From assembly GCA_004555765.1 (NCBI GenBank), contig SFHG01000024.1, positions 1-27,558 on the forward strand: a stretch of DNA of 27,558 nucleotides, written 5' to 3'. Shown here in pieces: positions 6,616-15,391 of this stretch (positions are counted from its first letter, which is position 1; the number at the start of each line of letters is the position of its first letter). The stretch comes from Bacteroidales bacterium (GTDB lineage Bacteria > Bacteroidota > Bacteroidia > Bacteroidales > Porphyromonadaceae). The notes under the pieces are model-generated. The model saw only the letters and a program-made list of their open reading frames with translations. It ran no database searches and was not told the origin of the DNA. The translations under genes were made by a program, and so were the position numbers.

Positions 6616-8016
6616 TCAGAAAGAGGCATTTTTCGGAGTGCGTGGGAAGGGGATCACGTCCCGGATATTTTGCATCCCGGTGACGAAGAGGATGAGGCGC
6701 TCGAAGCCGAGACCGAAGCCGGAGTGCGGCACGGTGCCGAAGCGACGCGTATCGAAGTACCAGTACATTTTCTCCACGGGGATACCCATCTCGCGGGAGC
6801 GGGTCACAAGCTTATCGTAGTCTTCCTCACGCTGGGATCCGCCTATGATCTCGCCGATACGGGGGAAGAGCACATCCATGGCACGCACCGTCTTGCCATC
6901 GTCGTTTTGCTTCATATAGAACGCTTTGATCTCCTTGGGGTAATCCGTGAGGATCACGGGACGCTTGAAATGGTGCTCGACGAGGAAACGCTCGTGCTCG
7001 GCAGCAAGGTCGGCGCCCCAATAGACGGGGAACTCGAACTTCGCTTCCCCACTCTTCACGGCTTCCTCCAGTATCTTCACCCCTTCGGTGTAGCCCAAGC
7101 GGACGAAATCCGTGGAGACGACGGAGCGGAGTCGGTCGATAAGGGTCTCGTCGTAGGTGTCATTGAGGAAACGGAGGTCGTCCGAGCAGTTGTCCAACGC
7201 CCAATTCACCAAGTACTTCAGGAAGTCCTCGGCCAAGTCCATATTTTCCTTTATCTCATAGAACGCCACTTCCGGCTCTATCATCCAAAACTCGGCGAGG
7301 TGTCGGGGGGTATTGGAGTTTTCGGCACGGAAAGTGGGTCCGAAAGTATAGATCGCTCCGAGCGCCATGGCTCCGAGCTCGCCTTCGAGCTGACCGGAGA
7401 CGGTAAGGTTCGTCTCGGTGCCAAAGAAATCGGCGTCGTAGGAGACCCGACCGTCCTCACCCACGGGGAGGTTATTCACATCCAGCGTCGTTACCTGAAA
7501 CATCTGACCTGCTCCCTCGGCATCGGACGCGGTAATGAGAGGGGTGTGGAAGTAGTAGAATCCGCGATCGTGGAAGAACTTGTGGATCGCATACGCCATA
7601 TTGTGACGGATGCGGAACACCGCCCCAAACGTATTGGTGCGGGGACGGAGGTGTGCCACTTCGCGAAGGAATTCGAGGGTGTGTCCTTTTTTCTGGAGCG
7701 GATAGGTCTCCGGATCGGCCAAGCCGTAGACTTCGATCTCTTCGGCCTGCACTTCCATCGTCTGTCCTTTGCCCTGCGACTCCACAAGTGTACCTGTGAC
7801 GCTGAGCGATGCGCCGGTAGTGACGGACTTAAGGAGCTCGGGGTCGAACTTATCGACCGGGGCGACCACCTGGAGGCTCGTGATGCAGGAGCCGTCATTG
7901 AGGGCGATGAAAGCGACGTACTTGCTGCCGCGCTTGGTCCGCACCCACCCTTTTATGTTTACTTGCTGCCCGAAGGGAGCTGTCTTGATTAGTTCTTTTA
8001 TCAGCATTCGTTCCAT
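6616..8016 (-). CDS. asnS: Asparaginyl-tRNA synthetase
   Basis: A 466-residue class IIb aminoacyl-tRNA synthetase that charges tRNA-Asn with asparagine in the cytoplasm. Residues 10-100 form the OB-fold anticodon-binding domain (VNIKGWVRTKRGSKYVAFIALN). The catalytic core has motif 1 around YFHTPLITASDAEGAG, motif 2 FRAENSNTPRHLAEFWMIEPE (about 229-249) and motif 3 GFGLGFERLILFVTGMQNIR near the C-terminus, which ends RDVIPFPRTPKNASF as expected for AsnRS. The length is normal and no residue looks lost. Start is either MERMLIKELI (8016) or the Met three codons later; nothing in the sequence decides. It lies 53 bp downstream of the rluB-type gene and may share its transcript. Confidence 0.96.
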   Translation of the reverse strand: MERMLIKELIKTAPFGQQVNIKGWVRTKRGSKYVAFIALNDGSCITSLQVVAPVDKFDPELLKSVTTGASLSVTGTLVESQGKGQTMEVQAEEIEVYGLADPETYPLQKKGHTLEFLREVAHLRPRTNTFGAVFRIRHNMAYAIHKFFHDRGFYYFHTPLITASDAEGAGQMFQVTTLDVNNLPVGEDGRVSYDADFFGTETNLTVSGQLEGELGAMALGAIYTFGPTFRAENSNTPRHLAEFWMIEPEVAFYEIKENMDLAEDFLKYLVNWALDNCSDDLRFLNDTYDETLIDRLRSVVSTDFVRLGYTEGVKILEEAVKSGEAKFEFPVYWGADLAAEHERFLVEHHFKRPVILTDYPKEIKAFYMKQNDDGKTVRAMDVLFPRIGEIIGGSQREEDYDKLVTRSREMGIPVEKMYWYFDTRRFGTVPHSGFGLGFERLILFVTGMQNIRDVIPFPRTPKNASF

Positions 8017-8069
8017 AAAACAATTCTACTCGGTATCTATATTGGATATTGCGCTTCACGTGACAGTTT

Positions 8070-9437
8070 TCAGTCGAAGAATCCGTTCTTGAGGTTGATT
8101 ACTTCCTGTTCTGTCAAGTAGCGCCACTTACCACGACCCAGGTTCTTCTTCGTAAGCCCTGCAAAATAGACCCGGTCGAGCTTGAGGACGCGGTACCCGA
8201 GTGCTTCGAAGAGCCTCCTGACGACACGGTTTTTGCCCGAGTGGATCTCGATGCCGACCTGCGTGTGATCCTCTTCGTCCACGTACGAGATGGCATCCGC
8301 GTGCATCTCTCCGTCGGAGAGTTCGACACCGTCGGCCAATTTCTGCATATCTTCCGGAGTCACCTCTTTGTCGAGCCAAACCTGATAAATTTTCTTTTTC
8401 TTGAAAGAAGGATGCACGAGCTTGGAGGCGAGATCTCCGTCGTTGGTGAGGAGGAGGACACCCGTTGTGTTGCGATCCAGACGGCCGACAGGGTAGATAC
8501 GCTCCGTCGCGGCATTGCGCACGAGGTTAAGGACTGTAAGACGCTCCTGTGGGTCTTCGGTCGTCGTCACCACGTTGCGGGGCTTATTGAGGAGGATGTA
8601 GACTTTCTCTTCCGCCGTAAGCACTTTGCCGTTGACTTCGACGCGGTCGGTGGGAGCGACTTTTGTCCCCAGTTCGAGGACGGGGGTACCGTTGACTACG
8701 ACAGCGCCCGCGAGGATGAGCTGGTCGGCCTCACGGCGGGATGCCACGCCGGCATGTGCTAGGAACTTATTGAGCCGGACACTTGTCTCCGGCTCCGATT
8801 GCTCCTCAAACTCGTAGCGGGGACGGGGTTTGATCTGTTTCTGGGGACGATTATTCTGAGGCCTCTGCCCCTTACTTTTGGGGACAAAGTTGGGCTTATT
8901 GCCCCTTCCGCCTTGTCCCTTGCGCTGCTCCCTCTGCTCGAATCCGCCCTTACCTTGGGTGCGATCCTGACCTTTGCCTTGACCGTAGGGCCGGTTGGGA
9001 CTGAATTGACGGCGCGGTTTGTAACCGCCTTCCTGCTCGTCATACCCTCCACGATCTTCGTTGCGGGTGGGTCGGTAATTGTTGCGCTTGTAGCCCTCGC
9101 CCTCTCCGGAGTGCTCAGCGCGATAGCGGTCACGGTAAGAGGGCGCCTGTTTGTCTCCGTCATCGTCCCGGTAACTTTTCCTGCGGGCGTAGTCTCCGTC
9201 ACCGCCTGCATCGTAATTTCGGCGGGGGCGGGAACTGTATCCGGCACTGCGTTTTTCGTAAATGCCTCCTTCATCGTCGTCGGCGCCGGTTTCGTAGCGG
9301 CGTTTTCTTTCCGTCATGGCCTGCATCTCTTCGCGAGTAAGGCGCACGCGCTGTCTTTTGCGGGTCGAGGAGTTGTTCTCGCCCGTCTCTTCGCCGGATT
9401 TCTTGTCGGCAAAAGAGTCTTCTCTGTTCGTTGTCAT
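8070..9437 (-). CDS. rluB: RsuA/RluB/RluE-family 23S rRNA pseudouridine synthase with long RG-rich N-terminal tail
   Basis: A 455-residue protein. Residues 1-215 are low complexity, strongly basic and rich in Arg, Gly, Asn, Gln and Tyr (KGQGGRGNKPNFVPKSKG and similar), and very likely disordered. An S4 RNA-binding domain follows at about 219-265 (VRLNKFLAHAGVASRREAD). The catalytic domain then has YILLNKPRNVVTTTEDP and GRLDRNTTGVLLLTNDG with the catalytic Asp at about 321, and ends GKNRVVRRLFEALGYRVLKLDR. The enzyme isomerises uridine in ribosomal RNA. Assignment to RluB (23S) rather than RsuA or RluE is by general resemblance. Extended basic tails are familiar on this enzyme in Bacteroidota. 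It lies 79 bp downstream of the penicillin-binding protein gene. Confidence 0.9.
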   Translation of the reverse strand: MTTNREDSFADKKSGEETGENNSSTRKRQRVRLTREEMQAMTERKRRYETGADDDEGGIYEKRSAGYSSRPRRNYDAGGDGDYARRKSYRDDDGDKQAPSYRDRYRAEHSGEGEGYKRNNYRPTRNEDRGGYDEQEGGYKPRRQFSPNRPYGQGKGQDRTQGKGGFEQREQRKGQGGRGNKPNFVPKSKGQRPQNNRPQKQIKPRPRYEFEEQSEPETSVRLNKFLAHAGVASRREADQLILAGAVVVNGTPVLELGTKVAPTDRVEVNGKVLTAEEKVYILLNKPRNVVTTTEDPQERLTVLNLVRNAATERIYPVGRLDRNTTGVLLLTNDGDLASKLVHPSFKKKKIYQVWLDKEVTPEDMQKLADGVELSDGEMHADAISYVDEEDHTQVGIEIHSGKNRVVRRLFEALGYRVLKLDRVYFAGLTKKNLGRGKWRYLTEQEVINLKNGFFD

Positions 9438-9487
9438 CTTGTCTGGTGTGTCTGTATGTTACGGCCTCTCCATCGCGGAGAAGCAGA

Positions 9488-9503
9488 GCGACCTCACGGT
9501 CGC
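9488..9503. other. Small hairpin between pbp1A and rluB
   Basis: GCGACC and GGTCGC form a 6-bp stem with loop TCAC. The T-run lies before, not after, the stem on the transcribed minus strand, so it should not terminate pbp1A transcripts. Confidence 0.35.
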
Positions 9504-9516
9504 AAAAAATTATGTC

Positions 9517-11910
9517 TCACTGGAAAAGGTCATCGATTTCGTGCTTCTCGGGTGCTGTCGAGACAGTGGTTCCGATGCCGTTGTCGTCCCTTGCACACGG
9601 ATCTTGATACTCGGGAGGATAGACAAACTTCTCATCGGGATTGATGCCCAAAGCATCCGCACGCTTGCGGAGCTCGGCATCGTCAAAGACTTTTTTGTAG
9701 AAGAGCGCCACGATCGGCAAAGCCATACTGGCGCCCTGCCCCATACCTATGCCGTCGAAGTGGATTGATCGGTCTTCTCCGCCGACCCAGCACCCTGCGG
9801 AAAGGTTCGGCGTGAAGCCCATAAACCATCCGTCGGAGTGGTTCTGCGTGGTGCCGGTCTTGCCCCCCATGTCGGCCGTGAGCCCATAGCGGAAGCGTAC
9901 CCGGCTGCCCGTGCCTTCGTTTATGACACTCTGAAGCATGTAGAGGGTGCGGTAAGCGGCGCGGGCGGGAAGCACTTCGGTGTGTTTGGCCGTGAACTCC
10001 GCGACGACATTGCCGTACTCATCCTCGATGCGCGTCACATAGAGCGGATCGACACGGATGCCCGCAGCCGCGAATGTGGTAAAGCCGCTCGCCATCTCCG
10101 CCACGGATATATCGTGCGTCCCGAGCGAGATGGAGGGGACGGGATCCATGTGTCCTGTGATGCCGAAGCTCCGGAGGAGCTCGACGAACGCGTAAGGTGA
10201 CATCTGCCCCATCAGCCAAGCGGTCACCCAGTTGGAGGAGTTTTGGAGTCCCCACTTGATGGAGACCATACCGCCCGAGCCGTGTCCTGCATTCTTCGGC
10301 GACCAAATAGTTCCGGCTTCGGTGAGGATGTGTTGGGGCACGTGAAGCATCTGGTCACAGGGAGTGAAGCCTTCGTTCATCGCCATCGAATAGAGGTACG
10401 GCTTCATAGTGGAACCCACCTGACGCCTACCCTGAGTGACCATATCGTACTTCATCGTGGAGAAGTCTATGCCCCCCACGTAAGCGCGCACGGCACCGGT
10501 GTGGACGTCCATACACATAAAGCCGGAGCGGAGAAGGCCCTTGTAGTAAAGAACCGAGTCCCTTGGGGAAAGGACAGTGTCGATGAGCTCGGTGTGACCT
10601 TTGTGAGACTTGGAGTAAGCGAGGATGCTCATCTCGACGGGCGTATTCATGACAGTCTCTATCTCCCGCTCGGAAACGCCCTCTTTTTTCAGAGCCCGGT
10701 ACCGGTCGGTGTTACGGAGGGAGTTCCGGATGATTTCTTCGCGCTCACTCTCCGTGACATCTCTGGAGAAGGGGGCATAAGACCTGCCCGCTTTCTCCCT
10801 GTTGAAGACGGGTTGCAGGTCGATGCCGAGGTGTTCGAGCACCGCTTCTTCGGCGTAAGCCTGCATACGGGAGTTTATCCCGGTGTATATTTTCAGTCCG
10901 TCGGAGTAGAGGTCGTAGTTGTCGCCGTTGGGTTTCTTATTTTTGTTGCACCAACCGTAGAGGGGGTTATTCTCCCACTCGGCGACGGCACGCTTGTAGT
11001 CTTCTTTTTGCCAATCGTAGGGGTAGTCGCTCTCTTTGGGTTCCTTCGCCATCATAATTTGCTGGAGGTAGGCGCGGAAGTAGGGGGCGATGCCGGAGTT
11101 GTGGTTCTCACGGTTGAAATGAAGCGTGAGGGGCTTGGATTGAGCCTCTGTGGCCTCGGACGCGGAGATGTAGCCGGCTTCGCGCATCAGGGAGAGGACG
11201 ACGTTGCGCCGTCCCAGAGTACGCTCGTTGAAACGTACGGGGTTGAAGTAAGAGGGGTTTTTGGCCATGCCCACGAGGGTGGCAGCCTCATCCAGTGACA
11301 AGTCCGCGGGTTTCTTACCGAAATACGTCTGCGCGGCACGCTCTATGCCGACGGCCTGATACAGGAAGTCGAACTGGTTGAGGTAAAGTGTGATGATCTC
11401 CTCCTTAGTGTAGAAGCGTTCGAGCTGTACCGCGATCACCCACTCTATCGGTTTCTGGAAAGCGCGCTCTACGATATTATTGGCTCTTGGGGAATAGAGC
11501 TGCTTGGCGAGCTGCTGCGTGATGGTGGAGCCCCCGCCGGAGTTTTCGTCGCCGAGGATGAGGGTCTTCCAGATGACGCGGAATACCCCCCGCATATCAA
11601 TGCCGGAGTGTTCCTTAAAACGCTTGTCCTCCGTGGCGATGAGAGCGTTGACGAGATCCGGGGAAAGCTCACTATAATCCACGAAGAGACGGTTGCCGCC
11701 TGCGCGGGCATAGGATCCGAGGACGACACCGTCTTCGCTGATTACTTGGGACGCGTATTTATCGATGGGGTTTTGGAGCTGTTCGATATCCGGCATATAG
11801 CCGATGATGCCCCAAGAGACAGCAAGGACGAAGAGAATCACGGCGAGAACGAGGACTCCGAACAGTCCCCACAGCGTCGCGATGACAAGGTTTGTCCCTT
11901 TTAGCTTCAT
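9517..11910 (-). CDS. mrcA: Class A penicillin-binding protein 1A (bifunctional peptidoglycan synthase)
   Basis: A 797-residue protein anchored by one N-terminal membrane helix (about 8-35), with the rest in the periplasm. The GT51 glycosyltransferase domain carries the catalytic Glu of ATEDKRFKEHSGID (E94) and GGSTITQQLAKQL (from about 126). The transpeptidase domain has the SxxK motif as STMK (S500, K503), SxN as SSN (558-560) and KTG at 684-686 in GGKTGTTQNHSDGWFMGFTP. It polymerises lipid II into glycan strands and cross-links the stem peptides, and beta-lactams acylate the Ser. All catalytic residues are present and length is normal. The start at 11910 places a Lys-containing N-terminus before the helix, as expected. 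It is the first gene of a leftward run with rluB, asnS and perhaps aspT. Confidence 0.94.
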   Translation of the reverse strand: MKLKGTNLVIATLWGLFGVLVLAVILFVLAVSWGIIGYMPDIEQLQNPIDKYASQVISEDGVVLGSYARAGGNRLFVDYSELSPDLVNALIATEDKRFKEHSGIDMRGVFRVIWKTLILGDENSGGGSTITQQLAKQLYSPRANNIVERAFQKPIEWVIAVQLERFYTKEEIITLYLNQFDFLYQAVGIERAAQTYFGKKPADLSLDEAATLVGMAKNPSYFNPVRFNERTLGRRNVVLSLMREAGYISASEATEAQSKPLTLHFNRENHNSGIAPYFRAYLQQIMMAKEPKESDYPYDWQKEDYKRAVAEWENNPLYGWCNKNKKPNGDNYDLYSDGLKIYTGINSRMQAYAEEAVLEHLGIDLQPVFNREKAGRSYAPFSRDVTESEREEIIRNSLRNTDRYRALKKEGVSEREIETVMNTPVEMSILAYSKSHKGHTELIDTVLSPRDSVLYYKGLLRSGFMCMDVHTGAVRAYVGGIDFSTMKYDMVTQGRRQVGSTMKPYLYSMAMNEGFTPCDQMLHVPQHILTEAGTIWSPKNAGHGSGGMVSIKWGLQNSSNWVTAWLMGQMSPYAFVELLRSFGITGHMDPVPSISLGTHDISVAEMASGFTTFAAAGIRVDPLYVTRIEDEYGNVVAEFTAKHTEVLPARAAYRTLYMLQSVINEGTGSRVRFRYGLTADMGGKTGTTQNHSDGWFMGFTPNLSAGCWVGGEDRSIHFDGIGMGQGASMALPIVALFYKKVFDDAELRKRADALGINPDEKFVYPPEYQDPCARDDNGIGTTVSTAPEKHEIDDLFQ

Positions 11911-11976
11911 ATCTGTATCTTATGTGTTATGGACGAATGAAGGGCTTTCTTCACAGAAAGCAATTGCACACCGCCA

Positions 11977-11984
11977 CAAAGGTA
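11977..11984 (-). promoter_or_regulatory. -7 box of the pbp1A promoter
   Basis: Minus-strand TACCTTTG is an exact TAnnTTTG match about 67 bases before the start codon. The -33 element is weak (TTTC at 12007-12010, spacing 22). Confidence 0.5.
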
Positions 11985-11996
11985 CCCATTTTTCGG

Positions 11997-12024
11997 TTTG
12001 CAGTTGGAAAAAGCGGTACATTTG
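11997..12024 (+). promoter_or_regulatory. Promoter of the beta-mannosidase operon
   Basis: TACATTTG followed by CA (12017-12024) matches the -7 consensus exactly. TTTG at 11997-12000 precedes it by 16 bases, slightly short for a -33 element. It overlaps the upstream part of the divergent pbp1A promoter. Confidence 0.55.
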
Positions 12025-12080
12025 CATACGAGAGGTCTTTTTTCAAAGGGTTCTCGTAAGTATTCAGTATCGGCAAAAAT

Positions 12081-14657
12081 ATGCGTTCCTCCACAAAAGT
12101 TCTGCTCCTCATCCTCTCTCTCTCCGCTTGTCCGCTCCTAAGCAGGGGGCAGGTTTCGGTCTTGACCGACTTCACCGTCTCCCTCGAAGGCGACAGCCTG
12201 CGCTTCCCTATGGCGGTGCCCGGGACGATACAGGAGGAGCTGAAAGCACGTCACCTCATCCCCGATCCTTTCATCGGAAGAAACGAAGAAAAAGTGCAGT
12301 GGGTCTCGGACAGAGACTGGACAATGGAGACGACTTTTGAGGTCGACAGCGACGCGCTCCGGAGTGCCAAAGCCTACTTTCTGAGGCTGAAGCAGGTGGA
12401 CACGTTTGGCGAAGTCTACCTCAACGGCGGTCTCGTGGGGACGACGGAGAATTACTTCAGGGACTACGACTTTGAGGTCAAAGAGTTCCTCAAGCCCGGC
12501 ACAAACCGCCTCCTCATCCGCCTCCTCTCGCCGACAAAGAAGGCGCACCCCGTCTACCTCTCTTCGGGGCTCAATTACCCCGCGGACAACGACCGCGCCG
12601 AGATTCACTACTCTCCCCTTGTCCGCACCGCGCCCTACCGCTATGGTTGGGACTGGGGACCGAGGCTCATCGCCATGGGGGTGGATGCCCCTGTGTGCTT
12701 AGAGCGGGTAGAGGACGGATTTCTCACGGACATAGGACTTCGCGTAGGTCTGGGCGAAAATTTTACCTCGGCCCGTATCTCGCTTTCTTTTCGGTCTGTA
12801 TATGCTTCAGAAGGACTAATGGCACGCATCGGGCTCTTCAGTCCGGAGGGCAAACTTTTGTCCCAAAAGGTAGTTTTCATTCCCTCCGATACTTTGGCGT
12901 CATCCGTGGAGTTCGGACTTCGGAACCCGCGTCTGTGGTGGCCAAACGGGATGGGCGACCGACCGCTCTACTCGGCTCGGATCGCACTCCTCAGAGACGG
13001 CCGCGAAACGGCCGCAAAAAGTTTGACCTTCGGCATCCTGGAGATTGTGTTGGATCGGACGAAAGATGCCCTCGGAGAGCGGTTCGCCTTCCGGGTGAAC
13101 GGTCGCCCTTTTTACGCCAAAGGTGCCAATTACCTCCCCCACGAGAGGCGATTTAGAGAGGCGGGAGACCCCTACTCTCTCTCAAAGCTTTTCAAAGAGG
13201 ATCTCCTGCCCGTACACATCAATATGCTGCGCATTTGGGGTGGAGGGATGTATGAGACGGAGGAATTTTACAACCTCGCAGACAGCCTCGGCATCCTCAT
13301 CTGGCAAGACTTTCCCTTTGCCTGCTCCACCTACCCCAATGACCCTAATTTCCGGGAAAACGTTGCCCAGGAGCTAAGGGACAACCTCACCCGCATAGCC
13401 CGTCACCCCTCCTTGGCGCTTTTTTGCGGAAACAACGAGGTGTTGGAGGGCATCGAGCACTGGGGTTGGAAAAAGAAGTACGGATACACAGACGAAGAGT
13501 GGCAGAAGATGCGCCGGGACTACGACGACTTCTTCCGCGGGCTTCTGCCGAGTCTCGTGGAGCGATACGCCCCCGGCACGGCTTACATACACGGGTCTCC
13601 GATTTCCGCCAACTGGGGGTCGCCAGAGAGCCTCCTCTCCGGAGACAGCCATTATTGGGGCGTGTGGTTTGGCGGTGAGGACTTCGACACATTCGACAAA
13701 AATTACGGCCGGTTCTCCTCCGAGTTCGGCTTTCAAGCGTTTCCCGAGATGAAGACCATCCGCGCTTTTGCTCCCGGCGTACCGGTTGACAGCCTCGACA
13801 TCGACCACCCCCTTTTGCAGTACCGCCAAAGGTCTTTCATCGGCAACCGAACCATCACAGACTATATGAAGCGGGCGTACGACGTGCCGGAGAAGTTCTC
13901 CGACTACGTCTACACCGGGCAGCTCCTCCAAGGTCACGGTATGGACTACGCCATTAGAGCCATCAGGAGGGGCTATCCGACGAACCGCGGACTGCTTTTC
14001 TGGCAGCTCAACGACGTTTGGCCAGCCATCAGTTGGTCCTCGGTGGACTATTACGGCAATTGGAAAGCACTCCACTACAAACTCCGATCGGCTCTCGCAC
14101 CCGTCATCGTCGACATCGTGGAGAAAGAGGGTCACCACGAGCTTTGGCTATGCTCCGACCAAGCCATAGACGGGAGCGTGAAGATCACACTTCGGGCGAT
14201 GAACTTCGCGGGGCAAGAGCTCTGGGCGCAGTCCAAAGACTACGTCCCGCCCGTGGGTGAACCATTCTCGAATCGGGTGGAGATTCCGGACGAAGCTCTT
14301 TTTGTCCAAAACGGCGGTCAAATGGTCGTACTCATCCAAGCCGAAGGAAAAGACGGGACACTTCTCGCCCGGAGACTGTACTATCCTTTGGCGCCGAAAG
14401 AACTCCGTCTGCCACCTTTTAAACCTCTGACGGAAGTGCGCGTCACAGAGGGCAAGATGGTGCTTACCCTATCGACCGAAACGCTCGCGAAAGACCTCTA
14501 TATCCGCACTCCGGACGAGTGGCAGGGGGCACGACTCTCGGACAACTTTTTCGACCTCCTACCCGGCGAGACGAAGACCGTGACCATCACACACCCCGCC
14601 ATCACCCCGCACAGCTCACCCTCGGATCTGCACTTTCAGACACTCAATGCACAATGA
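12081..14657 (+). CDS. GH2-family beta-mannosidase, exported
   Basis: An 858-residue glycoside hydrolase that removes beta-mannose from the ends of manno-oligosaccharides. The N-terminus is a signal sequence; LSAC at 14-17 fits a lipobox, but cleavage near SRG-Q (about 23) by signal peptidase I is also possible. A jelly-roll domain follows with VDTFGEVYLNG (106-116) and the mannosidase-type GWDWGPRL (189-196), then a beta-sandwich and the TIM barrel. The acid/base Glu is E453 in FCGNNEVLEG and the nucleophile is E548 in SSEFGFQAFPEM. Aromatic residues typical of the site are present (IWGGGMYE, IWQDFPFAC). The length agrees with the family. Its stop overlaps the start of cutC as ATGA, and it heads a four-gene coupled operon. 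The call is firm; the natural substrate (glycan of host, yeast or diet) is not visible. Confidence 0.94.
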   Translation: MRSSTKVLLLILSLSACPLLSRGQVSVLTDFTVSLEGDSLRFPMAVPGTIQEELKARHLIPDPFIGRNEEKVQWVSDRDWTMETTFEVDSDALRSAKAYFLRLKQVDTFGEVYLNGGLVGTTENYFRDYDFEVKEFLKPGTNRLLIRLLSPTKKAHPVYLSSGLNYPADNDRAEIHYSPLVRTAPYRYGWDWGPRLIAMGVDAPVCLERVEDGFLTDIGLRVGLGENFTSARISLSFRSVYASEGLMARIGLFSPEGKLLSQKVVFIPSDTLASSVEFGLRNPRLWWPNGMGDRPLYSARIALLRDGRETAAKSLTFGILEIVLDRTKDALGERFAFRVNGRPFYAKGANYLPHERRFREAGDPYSLSKLFKEDLLPVHINMLRIWGGGMYETEEFYNLADSLGILIWQDFPFACSTYPNDPNFRENVAQELRDNLTRIARHPSLALFCGNNEVLEGIEHWGWKKKYGYTDEEWQKMRRDYDDFFRGLLPSLVERYAPGTAYIHGSPISANWGSPESLLSGDSHYWGVWFGGEDFDTFDKNYGRFSSEFGFQAFPEMKTIRAFAPGVPVDSLDIDHPLLQYRQRSFIGNRTITDYMKRAYDVPEKFSDYVYTGQLLQGHGMDYAIRAIRRGYPTNRGLLFWQLNDVWPAISWSSVDYYGNWKALHYKLRSALAPVIVDIVEKEGHHELWLCSDQAIDGSVKITLRAMNFAGQELWAQSKDYVPPVGEPFSNRVEIPDEALFVQNGGQMVVLIQAEGKDGTLLARRLYYPLAPKELRLPPFKPLTEVRVTEGKMVLTLSTETLAKDLYIRTPDEWQGARLSDNFFDLLPGETKTVTITHPAITPHSSPSDLHFQTLNAQ

Positions 14658-15391
14658 TAGAACTCGAAGTCTGCGCGGACTCCGTCCGCTCCTGCATAGC
14701 CGCACGAAGAGGCGGCGCCCATAGAATCGAACTCTCGGCGGGTCTCTCCGACGGAGGACTCACTCCGTCCTACAGCTTCGCCGAAATCGCACTCGAAAAC
14801 TGCGACCTGCCCATCTATCCCATTATCCGCCCCCGTGGCGGCGACTTCCTCTACGATGAGTACGAACTGCGTCAGATGGAGTACGACATCGAGTACTTCT
14901 ATGAGCTTGGAGTGGCGGGGTTCGTCTTCGGAGTGCTTACCCCTCAGGGTGAGCTCGATCTCCTTGCTAACGCACGCCTATTGGACGCTGCGGACGGAAA
15001 GCCCTGCACACTCCACCGCGCCTTCGATATGGTGCGGAACCCGATGAAGTCTTTGGACGAAGCCATACGCCTCGGTTTCTCCCGCATACTCACTTCCGGC
15101 GGTGCAGTCTCCGCACTCTCCGGGGTCGACCAAATCCGTGAGCTCGTAGGAGTCGCGGCAGATCGCATCACCATCATGGCGGGCAGCGGAGTTCGGCCCG
15201 AGAATGCCCTCGAGGTCGTCACCCGCTCCGGTGTCGGTGCACTCCACGGCACACTCCGATCCACTTACGACAGCGCGATGGTCTACCGCAATCCCCGCGT
15301 GAGTATGGGCGGAGAGGATGCGGGGAAAGAGTACCTCCTTGGAGCGACGGACGAGACCAAAGTAAGGGCTCTCATAGAGCAATTCCGATGA
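14654..15391 (+). CDS. cutC: CutC family protein
   Basis: A 245-residue cytoplasmic TIM-barrel protein. The family pattern is clear: MIELEVCADSVRSC at the N-terminus, GGAHRIELSAGLSDGGLTPS, PIYPIIRPRGGDFLY, GFVFGVLTPQGELD, TLHRAFDMVRNP, RILTSGGAVSAL and IMAGSGVRPENA. The family was named for copper tolerance in Escherichia coli, but a direct copper role is disputed and no enzymatic reaction is established, so the name should not be read as a function. The start ATG overlaps the mannosidase stop by 4 bases, and the stop overlaps comB in the same way. The length is typical and there is no sign of damage. Confidence 0.93.
   Translation: MIELEVCADSVRSCIAARRGGAHRIELSAGLSDGGLTPSYSFAEIALENCDLPIYPIIRPRGGDFLYDEYELRQMEYDIEYFYELGVAGFVFGVLTPQGELDLLANARLLDAADGKPCTLHRAFDMVRNPMKSLDEAIRLGFSRILTSGGAVSALSGVDQIRELVGVAADRITIMAGSGVRPENALEVVTRSGVGALHGTLRSTYDSAMVYRNPRVSMGGEDAGKEYLLGATDETKVRALIEQFR

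Noticed and set aside
6670..7992. 440-codon open frame on the plus strand opposite asnS
   Set aside because: It lies antisense to a fully recognisable asnS; such long antisense frames follow from the codon bias of this GC-rich genome. The same holds for 10243-11298 (pbp1A), 15984-16997 (LysM gene), 17309-18238 (glsB) and 13374-14138 (mannosidase).
8799..9644. 281-codon hydrophobic frame on the plus strand that looks like a membrane protein
   Set aside because: It is antisense to the RG-rich tail of the pseudouridine synthase; Arg/Gly codons read backwards give Ala/Pro/Val-type residues, so the hydrophobicity is an artefact.
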